This document shows, in pieces, positions 45,023 through 55,717 of a stretch of 64,000 bases of DNA. Both the position numbers and the translations under genes were made by a program. The DNA is from Homalodisca vitripennis (taxonomy: Eukaryota; Arthropoda; Insecta; Hemiptera; Cicadellidae): contig NC_060207.1 of assembly GCF_021130785.1 (NCBI RefSeq), positions 2,130,501-2,194,500 of the forward strand, given 5' to 3'. Numbering within the stretch: position 1 is the stretch's first letter; each line of letters opens with the position of its first letter. A model generated the notes under the pieces. The model was not told the DNA's origin and made no database searches. It worked only from the letters and a program-made list of their open reading frames with translations.

Positions 45023-45038
45023 GGGACAAATGTGTCCC
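45023..45038. repeat. piggyBac subterminal palindrome 1
   Basis: GGGACAAATGTGTCCC, one mismatch from perfect dyad; repeated at 47079-47094 (GGGACATATGTGTCCC) and 47417-47432 (GGGACACATGTGTCCC). Probable transposase-binding repeats, by analogy with subterminal repeats of other DNA transposons. Confidence 0.7.
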
Positions 45039-45314
45039 TACGGACGGTAACGGAACTTGACAAAGATACTGCAATGGCATATATTTGTCCCAAGCGGACT
45101 GTAGTAAAACCTAGTAAATTGAGTAGTTCACTATATTTCTGTAATTTTACAAGTCTTTGTAGGTTAATTTAGGTGATTGAAGTAAATATTATTTCATAAA
45201 AAGTTGTTTTATTTACAAAATTATGTAATTGCAAAACTTACTCATCAATATACATGTTTGAAAACGTGTCAGTTTATTATAAAAAATAACAATATAACAT
45301 TGTTCTAATGTTGA

Positions 45315-45614
45315 TTAGTGAAACTGTTCAAAGCAGATTCTTTCATTGGTAAAGCATAAATGAACCTGACATATTACACATATACAGTTTGTTCGGTTTT
45401 CTACTTTATTCTTGGCACATTCAACACATCGACGTCTGATATTTGTCTTTTTCATTATATGTTCTGGCTTCAACGAGGGTCTAATTTTAGATTTCCTTGA
45501 CAATGGTGTATTGGGAAGTGAACGCATTCTGTTTGTGTTGTCACCAATTAGACCTCGTGCTATCATTTGTCGGTACTCAAGAGTTGTAACAGCTTTTGAG
45601 CTCTCAAATTTCAT
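45315..45614 (-). pseudogene. piggyBac transposase C-terminal cysteine-rich domain
   Basis: A 99-residue frame ending RRRCVECAKNK, CICVICQVHLC and CFEQFH. The spacing C-x2-C, C-x2-C, LC, CF-x2-FH is the RING/PHD-like zinc-binding tail of piggyBac transposases, which contacts the element ends. The catalytic DDD core and the N-terminus are missing. The sequence just upstream on minus, ACATAAAACAAG before ATG, is compatible with an intron 3' end or simply with a deletion edge. The cysteines and histidine are all kept. Confidence 0.8.
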
Positions 45615-45769
45615 CTTGTTTTATGTAAAATAAACGTTGACTAACAGAATCCATCTCACAAACTTCAATTCAATACCCTAATATAGGATGCTTCCTATAT
45701 TATTGAATTATTTATAGGAATATTTTTATTTTTAATTAAGAGAATTGTAAACTTATATAATAATTGAAT

Positions 45770-46956
45770 TGTAAGAATGTGATCCTTCCAGCAGTGCTGA
45801 ATTTCTTGTCGATTCGGGTTCAAGGAATGCCTAGAAGCTTCCTTTTGTATCTAGGTATTGAGCATAGCTTACAGGTCTAGGTTGGATAGGTACCATCCAA
45901 TTCAGACATTGTGTTTGCTCAATTTTGATTGGCCAATGATAGGTCGATTAGATGGTGGGAGGGATTTCTAGATCCTTCCGGTGGATTCAACCACGTTTTT
46001 CGGGAGATTCTTTGCTGTGTGTTCAGAGAGAGAAGTCGTGTAAAGTGATAGCCTACTCTTGCCGTATTGGTTTTTCGGGAAGAAGGTTGAGTTTAAGATT
46101 AAAATTTCTTTTCAAAATTTAAAGTCTCAAGTTCAAATTAATTAATCTATATTAGTTATTTTTGTTACTTGGTGAAGTCTTCAGCAGATGTGTGAGGTAC
46201 TGTGAAAGTTAGAATTTAATATTGAAATAGAAAATTACTTGATATTTTCCTGTTCAATTTGGTTTAATCAGGAGTAGCCTACTAAAAAAGAAAATTTATT
46301 TAATGTTCTGACATTCTATATATATTTTAACAAGTTCCTAAATTTAACATTCAAAGCCAAGCGGATAATTCTGGATAATTCAATAATTTGTAAATTGGAA
46401 ATTTACAGAAAATAAGTAGTTTGAAATTGATACAATTTTGAGTTTAACTGGTTGGACATTGTCTTTGTTCATATATTAAATATTAATATTACCTTAATTT
46501 GTTTGATTTTTATTTTGAGAAGAAGTCTTATTTTATTATTTGTTTTATTTTATATTTGATGAAGATTATTTTATTTTGAAGTTTAATGAAGATTTTTATT
46601 TTGAGTTTGTGTTGAAAACATTAGCACTGAGAACTTGAAGGACACAATTATTGAATGATTGATTGATTGTTAATTTTAAGACTGGACTTGTGAACTATTG
46701 ATGGGTTAAAAATATGAAATAATTGAGAATAAATTCAAAGTAAAAAAGATAGCTTGGCGTTGCTGTATTATTGATTTCAAAGTTTTATTAAAATTACTGT
46801 TAATTTAAACTGAGTTTAATTATTGAATTCCATTGGAACTTGTGCATTCTTAAAATAAAGGGTTATTAGTTCAGAACACAATTGATCGCTCTTGAACTAA
46901 AACAAAAATAGTTGTAATTGGTTTATAGAAGATAACCCTACTATAGACACGTTACA
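45770..46956 (+). repeat. Candidate solo LTR
   Basis: A 1.19-kb non-coding block begins TGTAAGAATGTG and ends CACGTTACA, a short inverted TGTAA/TTACA pair as in LTRs, with AATAAAGGG about 100 bp before the end. It is AT-rich with CAGCAGTGCTG near the start. No target duplication is visible (GAAT against CCTA), so the exact ends and the class are uncertain. Confidence 0.35.
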
Positions 46957-47783
46957 CCTAACTAACTAGTAAGAAGAATAAAATGGCATAACCTCAAAAT
47001 CTAATTTGCCAAACTGAAGGAAACTGTAGTCAGCTGTTCTCAATAAGGCTAGCCAACCTAATTCCCTCACAGTCCATAGGGACATATGTGTCCCAACGAA
47101 AAAAAGTGTAATTATAAACAAATAAAAAAATAATATTATCAGATTTTCTTCCTAAATATATTGGTCATGTTGTATTATGATAATACATCAAGCAATTCAT
47201 CAAAATTTGCATTAAGAATGTTTGTGCAAAAATAATAAAACTAAGAAACACATTTATAATTATATTACATAATTAGATATTTTTAATCAAACAAAGGAGA
47301 CTTTGCTTTACAGTGGGAATAATTTTTAAATGCATTTCTAAGCTTTTTGAATCGATAATAATTAATATTTATGAATATTAACTTGACTGGCATATAGAAA
47401 AAAATTATTTATTGTGGGGACACATGTGTCCCTTGGTATTTAAAGGGATAAAGCCATCACATACTTCAATGATGGTAACATCGGAAAATGCAAATTGTTT
47501 GAGAAATGCAACCTGAGGCCTGGAAAGCAGTTTTCGAGTGATTTGTTGAAGCTGGACCGGAGGTGGATCGCAAAAGCAGATAAATGTCAGGAAGAGCTTC
47601 ATAAGAAAATAAGGCAGGCATTGTACAAATCAAAGAGAAAACTTGAGGACGAGTATGAAGAGGGGGAAGGGGACATCATATGCTCCTGGCATGTATTAGA
47701 AGGTAAAAAAAAAATAAAAACTTAATTTCAAAAATGTGTTTTTTTTCATTTGCCGTTTTCCGAAAGTTTAGTTTGCGACACAT

Positions 47784-48079
47784 ATGTACCTTTTTCTCAG
47801 GAACGGGTAAAGATAATTAAACGTACTTTTTTTAATGTGCAGGTGAGTGTTCTGTAGGCTGAAAAGAAAATTATGTATATAAAATGAAAATGATTTATGT
47901 TGTAAAACACTAATTATTAATCTTCATAAATAAAAAGTACAATTTTTTTAAATTTACACAAAATTTAAGAATTGACTTAGGGTTGTATTTTTCATTCCAA
48001 TCATAGAAAAAGAACCAATATAAAAATTTAAAATAAAACTATTCAGATATATTTTATATTTTCTGAGAAAAAGGTACAT
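47784..48079. repeat. Inverted pair in Mutator 3' region (second copy)
   Basis: ATGTACCTTTTTCTCAG at 47784-47800 is complementary to CTGAGAAAAAGGTACAT at 48063-48079, about 260 bp apart, matching 1701-2000 in sequence and spacing. Confidence 0.85.
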
Positions 48080-48117
48080 AAGTTAACATGGGCAAGATAG
48101 GAGAAAAGTGACCCCCA

Positions 48118-49689
48118 AAAGGGTTCAAAAATTATAAATTAAGTTTGAATAATCTTAGCTTTAATAAACAGAAAAGTTAAAAAAATATTAACATTTTTCA
48201 CTAAAAAATAATCACAATGTGCACTGTAGAGAATTACCAAACACGAAGTCATGTCATAAATATTTACAATACAATTGGGATTTTATATAATTTACATAAC
48301 ACTTTTTGACAGCCTGTAAAAACCTCAACTTAATGAAAGAAATATATAGTACCGTCAAGGAAGCCATTCAGATCCGCTATGGTGATTGGTCGGAAGCTAA
48401 TGGAACCACAACTATGGCTCTCTGACCAAGATCCCTAGATTGATAGTAATTTATATGACAAAATGGAATGTGATATTTACAATGTTACATTCTTAGCTTA
48501 CTCTGTCGCTAAGCTAATATTAAAGCTATTAGACAAATTTAATCTTCCCCAATATAACATTTTACGTGTCAACGCAATTATTACTCCTTAAATTTGAGGT
48601 AAGTTCATTATCATTAATAACAATTTAATAGGTCATAGTAGTGTAGTGTATTTATGTGACATCGTTAAAAATAGCGTAACTTTCTTTTTCTGTGCTTCTA
48701 TGCTATCCTAATAATATTATATATGCGAAAGTGCATTTGTTTAGTTGTCAAGCTTATACTACTTTACCGATTATACTGAGATTTTACATGGACATTTGTA
48801 CGGTTCCTGAGATAGAAATAGGATTGTTCTTATTTTGAAAATTGGTCTCCAAATTATAAAAATTCCAATCTTGGTCTGTAACGTTAATTGAATGAGCATA
48901 TCAGATGTAATTAACTGTTCTGTGCAAATATTGTTTTTCTTTTCACATTTATAATGAGTATTAATTAATATGTAAGGAACAACCATTCTTTTCACTACCC
49001 TTTTAGGTTTTAACGATTAGGTCAGTATTTACCTACCTTAAAAAATGCCATAAAACATAAGATAGTCAGAACTTTACTCCAAACACTCCCTGTAAAGCAG
49101 TCGGCAAGATCTATGCCATATTTATGTTTACTGGACTGTACTCTAAAATAATGTATCAATTACAGCTGTAAATGATGTAAAACATTAAAAATATTTTTAA
49201 GTTTATAAAGAACCAAAAGCGTAGTATCATTTTTAATGTATACATTTATCAAATATTAAGTAATATATCTAAAATACAATGTTACTCTCTTACGTTTACT
49301 ATAAATTTTAAGACTGGTATAAAACCCACCCTAGTTCACTTTTAGCAGAAATAGGCTTCTTTGATTGTTATATTTATTATTTTGATCGGAAACAAGGCAA
49401 AATCATGTATGGAACAAAACATACTAAGAAACAAAATCCCCTTGATATACAAAGGCTATAAATATAAACTTTTTGTCGTATATACCGTGTCAAGGCAAAT
49501 CAACTTTAGCGTCAGGAATATAATTCCTCGAACTAGCATTGTGCATACATAGCAGCAGGCAACTATTAGCAGTGCAGATATAAGTAACAATGTAGTTAAA
49601 CTTTTACGTAATACATTTAAATACCTTTATGAAGCCTAAATTAGTTATATTTTGACAAAAATATGCTTTTCAGAGCTGTGTATGTATGA
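48118..49689. other. No feature seen
   Basis: AT-rich, unannotatable; frames at 48995-48771 (minus) and 49361-49552 (plus) lack motifs. Confidence 0.5.
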
Positions 49690-50924
49690 AGGGTGTAAAT
49701 TAAGTCCTGATACGGCTGGATATATTACTCGCGGATTGATTTATTGATATCCAATTTTCATAATACCTTTTAAAATACTTGTACAGACTTTTTATATATA
49801 TATATAAACATTTAAAAACTCACTCACTTCAAAAATTAAAAAAAAATATTTTTTTTTTTAACTTTAAAATGTTCAAATTTCAACCCTTATCTTGTGACAC
49901 GTCATTTGAAAGGTAAATTCAAAAGAAATGCAATGGTATCAACAAAACATCTCTACGATGATCCTAGCAAAAGTTATGGGCAAACAACCCTCTACATCTA
50001 AGGGTGTAAATTAAGTCCTGATACGCCAGGGTATATTCCAAACGGATTGAGATATCAACGTAAAACCTTCACCAGACTTCTTAAATTACTTTTTTGGATT
50101 TTTTGAGGGTAACAAAAATTACACTCCCCTTTTCAAAAGGGGGTAGAGGGAGGTAACTTTAAAGTTTTAAATTGCAACCCCTATCTTGTTACATTTTAAA
50201 TGTCTATTCAATGGAAACACGTGGTATAAACAAAACGATGATCTCAGCAAAAGTTATAGGCAAATAATTCCTTACCTTGTAATGCCATTCAGAAAAAGAC
50301 TGGTCTTTCCAAAACTATGCACACCAGAAACATTAGATGCTACGTAAAGTAATAAGTGAGCCCTTCAGTCTTACTAAAAGATATTATGTATGCAATGTGT
50401 TGATATGCGCAAGACATTCCCATTGTCCCGATTATAATTTTTTGCGTTATTTTTCCATAAATTTTGCTATAAACTGCGTAGAGTTGTTTCCAAGTATCTC
50501 TATGTTGCTATTGATTATAGACTTAATATGACATGTCGCAAAATAGGGGTTGCAATTTAACATTTCAGAGTTACCCCTTCTACGGGGGGTGAATTTGAAA
50601 AAGGGGGTAAAATTTTGTAACCCTCAAAAAAGAACTAAATAAGTCTGATGAAGATTCTACATTGATATCTCAAGTCATTTAGAATATATCCAGGCGTATC
50701 AATACTTAATTTACACTCATAGATGTATGGGGTTGTTTGCCCATAACTTTTGCTAGGTTCACCATAGAGATGGGTTTTCATGTCATAGTGTTGTTTTGAA
50801 TTTACTTTTCAAATAACATTTCATAAAAGTATTTGAATAGGTATAGTGAAGATTTTACAAAGATATCTCAATCCGTTTGGAGTATATCGCGGTTTATCAG
50901 GACTTAATATAAACCCTGCATATA
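49690..50924. mobile_element. Foldback element with tandem mariner-like end modules
   Basis: AGGGTGTAAATTAAGTCCTG occurs at 49690 and 50001 on plus, and in inverted form ending near 50719 and 50917. Each arm therefore has two tandem copies of a ~200-310-bp module, and the arms face each other around a ~230-bp middle. Shared module text includes CAACCCCTATCTTGT, AAAAGTTATGGGCAAACAAC and ACGGATTGAGATATC. The terminal word resembles the mariner end CAGGGTGTACATAAAGTCCT at 12938. Both outer edges read TATG before the module. No transposase remains. Confidence 0.75.
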
Positions 50925-52510
50925 TTTTATTAATTGGGTAAGAGGAAAAATCATCTAAGAAGTAAAACATACTGACATCGAAGTTCATTACAATAACGAT
51001 AAATACACATTTTTTTTCAATAAAACATATACACTCAAACTCAAGATTGGAGTCCGAAATATATTTCCCTTAAACTAGAAGTGCTCATACATTCTTTGAA
51101 CATTAAATTGTGTAGATTTAACATTTATTGTATGTTTTTTTATAAATACTTTAAACCTTATTATAAATTGATAAAAAGTTATTTTATTAAGTGAGTAAAA
51201 TCAGTATTAAATTCAGTGAGAACATATTTATAGCCAAAATTGTTACAGAGCCTTTTCTATTTGCACGTTTTGTTCTAACATACAGTTTCATGTTTCTACC
51301 AATATCCTCATTCTACTTGTAAATTTAATATTAGACGGACTTGAACAAAGCGTTGCGCAAACTACATGAGAACTTCCGGTTTTCAGAACTAATTCTGAGT
51401 AGCTACTCATACCAGACGCATACCTCCGCCCGCCCGTCTTTTTTGCTTTTTCATCACATCATTACTGAACTGGTAACTGCCACTGCCATTCCAATCTAAA
51501 TAGAAGCCTATCAGATAATAGTTTACCTTGTTCCTACACTTGTCCTCATTCAACTTTGAAAATAGAAACTTAACTTTGAAAGAAGAAAATTATAGTTTTT
51601 ATCAACTTACAATAAAAATTCAACTTCACATTTTAGTCTGTTGCTAAGATTAAAAATAAATCGGAAGGAACAATAATTAAACTGTATTTCATTTAAAATA
51701 AAACAGTGTTTATTGTGTTAAACTGATTATTAGTGCTAATTATACAACAACTTAAAAAATATTCTGTTTTTATGTTCTTAAAAATGTTTTAAAAATAAGC
51801 TACCGATATTTACATTCATTTTATATCTTACATATTTTTGCAACTGTTACTTGTTACTGGTTAACATAAGTTTAATCTGATGTTCTTGGAACTAAATTCC
51901 TGGCGGAATTTTAATAACCCAACTGGCACGCGTAATAATCTTTTCCCTCTCTAACTCTAAGCGGAACATCTTCCTGCCAAGCAACACCTCGCTCCCCTTG
52001 TCAGTAGATAAAATTTATATTTTCGTATTATAAATTGGCTTTTTAATGTGAGACATTTAATTTGAATGTAATATTAGATAACATTATAAATAATAAAGTA
52101 ACTTACATTTGATGATGTTTTATTTGGAAGATTAATACAGATAATAGTTGTGGTGATGTCCTTCTGACGAGATCACGTTTTCGTGATTATGTTATCTCGA
52201 TAAATGGCTAATACCGTCGTGATATTGTTTTAGGCGAATTTACGAGTGCTATTTAACTATGACTGCAACCACGCGCTGCGCCTAAAACAGGCACAGTATG
52301 AAACTTAAAATCATGTTTCAACTATAATAGGCCTGGTCACTTGGCTAAAAAGTATTTTAATATGCCAAAAACTGTTATTAAGGGAATGTATTCCATACAA
52401 CACACAAACGTATCCCTTCCCGGTTTGGGTAAAAAAATAATAAATTTGTAAATAGTTATGCTCTAAGAAAATAAAAACACTATTTAATGAAAATTTATGT
52501 TAATGTAATG
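50925..52510. other. No feature seen
   Basis: AT-rich with a brief GC-richer spot near 51420; nothing recognised. Confidence 0.5.
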
Positions 52511-52720
52511 CAAAATTGGAGTAAGATAAATTATAGAAAACCTAATCTAAGACTAAATGTAACAGATGGTAACAACATACCTTTAACTAAAGCCATAGTG
52601 GATAAAAATCTAAAAGACAAAATTCTTATTACACACAGGAGCAACGAGATATATAATTAGTAAAGATTGTTATGATAACGTATTATTAAAACATGTGTCT
52701 CATAATTAATGAAGTCAAAT
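52511..52720 (+). pseudogene. Possible LTR-retroelement protease scrap
   Basis: About 40 codons (LNVTDGNNIPLTKAIVDKNL, then KDKILI) lead by a one-base shift into HTGATRYIISKDCYDNVLL. The HTGATRYI segment looks like the DTGAT active-site loop of a retropepsin with Asp changed to His. Only this motif supports the call, and nothing recognisable follows. Confidence 0.3.
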
Positions 52721-52742
52721 GATCGATTGTTTGCGGTAAAGA

Positions 52743-52826
52743 GCACTGGAATTTAATGTTTTTGTCACAATAGTATTATTATATAGTATTATAGTACTAT
52801 TGTAACAAAAACATTAAATTTCACTG
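52743..52826. repeat. AT-rich hairpin
   Basis: Arms of about 35 bp (52743-52777 and 52792-52826) sharing AATTTAATGTTTTTGT and ACAATAGTA in opposite orientation, with a ~14-base loop. More AATGTTTAACATT palindromes follow to about 52885. Confidence 0.75.
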
Positions 52827-52980
52827 TTTATTATTATTATCATGAATGTTTAACATTTAATGTTTAATGTTTAACATTAAACATTATTATTATCCATTTA
52901 TAAATAACAGTCAACTAATTTTAGATTTTAGTGGAGACTCCTAACATTTTGTCCCTATGAAAGAAATATATATACGTACA

Positions 52981-53161
52981 TTCATAGGATTGAGAAGCTT
53001 ATTACAGCTCAGGGGGCAATCTCACCTACTGCCCATCTACTTCCGGTAAAACGGGGAAATACTTATCAAAATCATGCAACGTTAAAAATAATCGTTTACA
53101 TGGCTTTGGATTATGGAAGTCCTGTATTTCGTACTGCTACCCAGGAAACAACGAATTATTG
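52981..53161 (+). pseudogene. LINE reverse transcriptase scrap
   Basis: A 60-codon open stretch contains LKIIVYMALDYGSPVFRTAT, which resembles the conserved LDYGSPVY segment after the palm of Jockey-type reverse transcriptases. It is too short for clade assignment. Confidence 0.4.
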
Positions 53162-53699
53162 AGGCATATTAGTGTTAATTTCTAAACTTTTCATACGCTA
53201 TTGTTACATGTCATATCAGAATGTAAAGGAAGCTAATGAGTTTGGAGTACCTTTTGTGAAAACATTTACAACTTGTTCATTAAGGTTGGCAAAATGTAGG
53301 TTTTGAAATAATACGTACAATACATGAGAAGTTTTAAGTCTGCCACTAGCGTAATCTAGAGTACAATTTAGATGTTAACTGTTTACTGCATTACACTACT
53401 GATCAAGTACTGGTTAACTTATTAAATAATTTAAATAAACGATTTGTCATATTTTTCGAAATATATCAGAAAGTATCAACAGCTTTTTATTGTCAGATAA
53501 ATTTGGGTTATAAAACATAAATAAGCTACTGAATTTATTCTGAATTCTAAAATACTCCAGGTAACTTTAGTAACTTTTAATATTTATAAACCTCCCTTGG
53601 ATTTAACGAATATTTTACAATAGACTCAGCCAACATTTCCAGCCCTTCTCAAGATTAGCGCTCAGCATCACATTTTGCAAATCATTTTTAATTATAAAA
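53162..53699. other. No feature seen
   Basis: AT-rich spacer. Confidence 0.5.
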
Positions 53700-53740
53700 C
53701 TAGCTATTACCCACGCCTTCACGCACAACACTCAACATCA
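53700..53740 (-). repeat. Helitron 3' end-like sequence
   Basis: A-CTAGCTATTACCCACGCC at 53699-53718 matches the Helitron-type ends at 5188 and 5288. No matching TC end was found to the right, so only the terminus is called. Confidence 0.4.
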
Positions 53741-53959
53741 AATCCTTATGGACTTACATATGGATCAAATTACTTATGACATAATATGAAAATTTGAACA
53801 TGAATAGGCATTAATCAGTTAAATATTACTTCTTTGTTCATGGTTTACAAAATCAGTATCAAAACCATTTCTAAATAAAAATTTAGGTTTATCTACTGAC
53901 AGATAATATATTCATGTGAAATATTCAATTTAAGTTAAATTCACAATAAAGTGCGAGTA

Positions 53960-54370
53960 AAAATTAAAGGTACATTCTGTGTAGTTTTTGACGGATAAAG
54001 ATGAACGGATGAAACTCAAGACACCTTTTTAGGAAATAGAAATGTACTTTTAGTCACTAGTAAGTATTTTGCCAAATAAAGGGGGGCGGTCCAAAGTTTT
54101 AACTATAAAGACCCATTACTAGACAATTCATTTGAAAGGTATTAATAAAAGAAGAAGAACAGTGTTACCTAGAGCTTTCTATCTCAAACCGCATACTAAA
54201 TGGTAGCAAAATGGGCTTTTTGTGAGGCAGTTTAAAATTGTTTAATGTAAAGTTACAGTAGCACTTGTAATTACAATTACGTTAAGCAATGAAACGGCTA
54301 AAACTTAATATTTGTGTTTTTTACATCAGATGTAGAAACTTGAACGGCACTCTGTATGCGTTTACAGGGG
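53960..54370. repeat. Diverged relative of the foldback end module
   Basis: AAAGTTTTAACTATAAAGACC followed by ATTTGAAAGGTATTAATAAAAG and a TAGCAAAAT word follows the order seen in the module at 49860-49980. The block begins near AAAGGTACATTCTGTGTAG and ends near GGCACTCTGTATGCG. Confidence 0.4.
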
Positions 54371-55717
54371 ATTTTTTGAATTTCCGCTACTATTATATCC
54401 CTAAGGTCATTAATGTACTGGAAATTAGTTTTTTAGACTATACCTTCGTTTCATAGATAAAGTGATGATTGTAAATTATGTAGAATAAAAAATATACCCT
54501 TTTCTTAAAATTTTATAATATTCCAACAACCCTATACGTTTAAATTTTCTAACAAATTACTTTGTTTTTAAATATTTCTTTTTTCAAAAATTGTTCATAA
54601 AGACATATGGTTTTATACAGAACTGTAATTTATAGAGAGTTTTACCTTTAGTCGTTACTTTAAAACTCTGATTTGTTTATCATTGTTTCAAATATGATCA
54701 TTCAAAAGGTATTTTGATAGATTGGTCGTACATTATAAGTTAAAACTAACATTAAAACTAAACCTAACTGGTTCAAAGGTAAATAACTATCCTTTTTGTT
54801 ATCATAAGTAATGAAATGCATAAAAACTGCTACAAAATTTATTATAGAAAATTAAATATAAAATGACAAAAAAATCTACATAAAATTAGGGTTTGTGTAT
54901 TTTATTCCAAATACATACTTTAGAAGATTATTCTGTGAAGAAAATCCAATAGAATGGTATAGATATTGTCACACAAATATCCCTCAGGCAGAGATAAACC
55001 GATCATTCCACACTTTATATGCTAATGCTGTTCGAACATAACTAGTTTGGTTGAGTATTCAAAGTACATATCTGCTTTCTTCGTAGAGGTAAGTAGGTGT
55101 CCATAACTGCACATTTGCGAGAAGTATTGTCAATCAATTGAATTGGTACCGAACCTAATGTTTCTTTGGGAAAAGTATTTTAAAAAATAGTTTGATAATG
55201 AGTAATAAAATTCTTGATGTTTAATATAAAACAATTAGCACTACCCAGCCTACTGGCAGCTTGATATTTTTGGCATAAAATATTCCTTCTACTCAAAAGA
55301 GCTTAAATATACTTATTATATTACAATCGATAAATTATTAGTACTGTTTACTACTCTCATGTGATTTCATATTTGACCTTGTCATAGGGCTATTTGATAA
55401 CTTAATCATTTATATATTAATTATTATTTGTTTCATACCTAGAATCTTCCGTTACCTGCAAATTTATGGCACAACATTAACCTATTTATACTTGGAGCCT
55501 TTTCTACCCTAACACGTAGAAGCAAAATGCGGAAGTACGCCATTGCGTCGAGACTAAATGTTTTTTACCATCCTGTCTGCTACCAATCACACAGAGCAAA
55601 ATTTTCCTGGGTTTGTCGTGAATGACGTGGTTTTGTATTATACCAGTCACAGCTTAAGATGAAAATTTATAATTAAAATAACTGTCACAATTCAATTAGT
55701 TTATTAATAATAAATTA
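54371..55717. other. No feature seen
   Basis: AT-rich; nothing recognised. Confidence 0.5.

Larger units (their letters stand above)
44891..47447 (-). mobile_element. piggyBac-like element, non-autonomous
   Basis: The ends are CCCCTTAAAGACCA (44891 inward) and CCCTTTAAATACCA (47447 inward), an imperfect 14-bp inverted repeat beginning with the CCC typical of piggyBac. The 4 bp on each side are ATAA (44887-44890 and 47448-47451), a direct duplication; canonical piggyBac uses TTAA. Only the C-terminal cysteine-rich coding end survives, on minus. Three palindromes of the form GGGACANATGTGTCCC lie near the ends (45023, 47079, 47417). An LTR-like block occupies 45770-46956. Confidence 0.75.
44622..47725 (+). 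pseudogene. Mutator-like transposase, deleted and split by insertion
   Basis: It starts MPRSQRVFAKRTHRKKLF at 44622 and meets a stop that overlaps a GTAAGT donor-like site. After that it matches only the C-terminal third of the family: AYDHKNHFHLPEKV, KGKTQNVNNVIWTFVPKKNF, up to FGVY at 44889. The coding sequence resumes at 47448 with AITYFNDGNIGKCKLFEKCN and ends at 47725 in an acidic tail (KRKLEDEYEEGEGD). These align in order with YNHKHSLPQAVL, GKTQNVNESFNNVVWNRIPK, LTFNEGNIG and the acidic tail of the copy at 2075-3350. Removing 44891-47447 plus one ATAA puts the two halves in one frame. The central catalytic region is absent. Confidence 0.75.
44161..48117 (+). mobile_element. Mutator-like transposon, interrupted by a piggyBac-like element
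   Basis: The left end GTTTAAGGGGGTCAA resembles the terminal repeat of the 1647-3356 copy. The right end, read inward, is TTTTGGGGGTCACTTTT, sharing GGGGGTCA with the left. Inside are the first codons and the C-terminal part of a Mutator-like transposase and the same 3' inverted pair as the other copy. A 2.56-kb piggyBac-like element sits at 44891-47447. Without it the Mutator relic is about 1.4 kb, so most of the transposase was already deleted. No clear target duplication at the outer ends. Confidence 0.72.

Noticed and set aside
47495..47725. Independent small host gene with acidic tail
   Set aside because: Aligns with the C-terminus of the Mutator-like transposase at 2075-2401.
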